16,374 nt of DNA, taken from assembly GCA_029880625.1 (NCBI GenBank), contig JAOUOA010000008.1:1-16374 (forward strand). Reading direction: 5' to 3'. The notes beneath the pieces were generated by a model. The model made no database searches, had not been told where the DNA came from, and saw only the letters and a program-made list of their open reading frames with translations. Both the position numbers and the translations under genes were made by a program. The DNA comes from Spirochaetia bacterium. GTDB taxonomy: Bacteria > Spirochaetota > Leptospiria > Leptospirales > Leptonemataceae. Position 1 is the stretch's first letter. Each line of letters opens with the position of its first letter. Of the stretch, positions 15,081-16,374 are shown in pieces.

Positions 15081-15775
15081 ATGATTGATGAAATAGAAAC
15101 AGAGAACCAAGAAAATCCTGACGATGTGGATAATTCTGATGTAGAATCTGTTGAGTCTGAAGCAGAACCTCTTATTGAAGTGCCTGTAAATTCATCTTCC
15201 GATGCCGGCCTTCCTGAGCACAGGGATTTAAGCCAGGAAGAATTGGAATTTTTTAAAGGCCTTCTTGAATCTGTACTGTTCCTTTCTACAGAGCCGGTTG
15301 GCATAGGAGTTCTTGCAAAAAAATGCAGCCTTGACAGGGTAAATGCAAGAATAATCCTGGACTCTCTTGTTGATGATTATCATGAAAGAGACGGAGGATT
15401 TTTGCTTAAAGAAATTGCAGGCGGTTATCAGTTTATTACCTCGGACCGTTACAGTAATGCTCTAAAAGAAATTCTCAAAGAACAGAAAAAGGACCGTCTT
15501 TCCAGATCCACAATTGAAACACTTCAATTATTTGCTACAGACAGCCGATTACTCTTCCTGAAATAGAAGAAATTCGCGGAGTGAACAGCCGAGCCATGGT
15601 CCTTCAGCTTGTTGCAAGAAAATTGATAAAGCCTCAGGGATACAGGCCTGTTCCGGGAAGGCCCACTCTCTATGTTACAACAAGAAATTTTTTAGCACAG
15701 TTTGCTCTGAACTCTTTAACAGATCTTCCGACTCTTGAAGAGGTAAAAGAACTGAACTTTGATGAAATTGAATGA
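15081..15775 (+). pseudogene. scpB: Segregation and condensation protein B gene, split by a single-base frameshift
   Basis: ScpB is the winged-helix dimer that binds ScpA in the SMC complex. The first frame (15081-15566) has an acidic 50-residue leader, then EELEFFKGLLESVLFLSTEP and further winged-helix sequence up to STIETLQLFA, and then leaves homology and stops. The expected continuation, YRQPITLPEIEEIRGVNS and then VPGRPTLYVTTRNFL, is in the -1 frame and runs to 15775. Re-reading T15536 (or restoring one T after GCT at 15534-15536) gives an intact protein of 231 aa. The break falls exactly in the conserved AYRQPIT motif. A one-base deletion, either real or a sequencing/assembly error, is most likely. 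The start ATG 15081 has a weak ribosome-binding site. Confidence 0.88.
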
Positions 15776-15799
15776 TTCTGTACAGAAAAGGAAATCCTA

Positions 15800-16374
15800 T
15801 TGAATGTTGATGATAAAAACTTATCTTCCTTTAGAGAACAGATTGACTCTGCTGATAAAGAAATCACGGAACTGATTCTTAAGCGCGCTGAATTTGCGCG
15901 AAATATCGGCAGAGTAAAGCACAATCAGGATACTCCCGTTTACAGGCCCGACAGAGAAAAAGAAGTATATCAAAATATTATCAGCCATGCTCATCAGCTT
16001 TACGGCGATTCTCTTCCCCTTCCTGAATCCGTATTGAAAAATATTTATCGGGAAATCATGTCAGGATCTCTTTTTATTGAAGGAGGCCCCGGGATTTCTT
16101 TTCTTGGGCCTGTTGCATCATTTTCGCATATGGCTACGCGAAGTCGTTTCGGATCCTCCGTGCGCGAATTTCCCGTTGATACGATTTCTGATGTTTTCCG
16201 TACAGTGGAGGCAAAAGATGAGGTTACTTACGGAATCGTTCCCGTGGACAACAGTTCGGGAGGCTCCATTGGCGCCACTCTGGATATGCTTCTTGTGTCC
16301 GACTTAAAAGTCTATGCGGAGCAGTATATACGCGTTAATCAGAATCTTTTATCATACAGCAAAATCCCTTTGAA
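15800..16374 (+). CDS. pheA: Bifunctional chorismate mutase/prephenate dehydratase (P-protein), 3' end missing
   Basis: PheA converts chorismate to prephenate and then to phenylpyruvate for phenylalanine synthesis. The visible 191 codons run off the right edge. Residues about 8-90 are an AroQ chorismate mutase helix bundle (FREQIDSADKEITELILKRA, then NIGRVK and PDREKEV). Prephenate dehydratase begins near 96 with ISFLGPVASFSHMATRSRFG and continues to YGIVPVDNSSGGSIGATLDM. The ACT regulatory domain would lie beyond the window. The start is TTG 15800, backed by AAGGA at 15788-15792 with 7-nt spacing; no in-frame ATG lies at the N-terminus. It follows scpB by 24 bp. Confidence 0.9.
   Translation, partial: MNVDDKNLSSFREQIDSADKEITELILKRAEFARNIGRVKHNQDTPVYRPDREKEVYQNIISHAHQLYGDSLPLPESVLKNIYREIMSGSLFIEGGPGISFLGPVASFSHMATRSRFGSSVREFPVDTISDVFRTVEAKDEVTYGIVPVDNSSGGSIGATLDMLLVSDLKVYAEQYIRVNQNLLSYSKIPL

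Noticed and set aside
15528..15545. Programmed -1 ribosomal frameshift in scpB
   Set aside because: TTTGCTA is not a standard slippery heptamer, no downstream pseudoknot was noticed, and ScpB is not known to use frameshifting; a one-base deletion or sequencing error is simpler.

Overview
The window reads as a bacterial core-genome segment of roughly 40% GC with nearly all genes on the + strand and no mobile elements. Gene content and order (typA; an RsbW-like ATPase and a lipoate ligase; glyA; infC-rpmI-rplT; zapA; 6S RNA; fau; cheW-cheA-cheB-cheY; scpA-scpB; pheA) fit a free-living, motile, Gram-negative-type bacterium. A spirochaete, perhaps Leptospirales-like, is my best guess from the che-scp-pheA neighbourhood. 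That is inference, because no rRNA marker is present.

Layout. (1) 1-502, minus strand: the 5' part of a coiled-coil protein built of 11-residue repeats, three to four of them nearly identical at DNA level; it runs off the left edge and is divergent from typA. (2) 790-5221: typA, an RsbW-like anti-sigma ATPase overlapping a lipoate-protein ligase, then glyA. (3) 5291-6497: the infC-rpmI-rplT translation operon, closed by a hairpin. (4) 6708-8676: a ZapB-like coiled-coil protein with a long acidic tail, zapA, a 6S RNA that reads on the MINUS strand, and fau. (5) 8712-14205: cheW, a giant cheA whose C-terminus is a CheC-type CheY-P phosphatase domain, cheB and cheY. (6) 14208-15775: scpA and scpB, with scpB broken by a single-base frameshift. 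(7) 15800-right edge: the start of bifunctional pheA (chorismate mutase plus prephenate dehydratase).

How the genes work together. The chemotaxis block supplies an adaptor, kinase, methylesterase and response regulator. The phosphatase that other bacteria encode separately is fused to the kinase here. No cheR, cheD or receptor gene lies in the window. ZapA and the ZapB-like protein probably act at the FtsZ ring, and ScpA/ScpB with SMC in chromosome condensation. LplA and GlyA could be linked through the glycine cleavage system, and fau adds another folate step.

The observations most worth a second look are the CheA-CheC fusion with one intact and one degenerate phosphatase site, the 6S RNA lying opposite to its usual zapA/fau neighbours, and the ZapB-like protein with its repeated aliphatic-acidic tail motifs.
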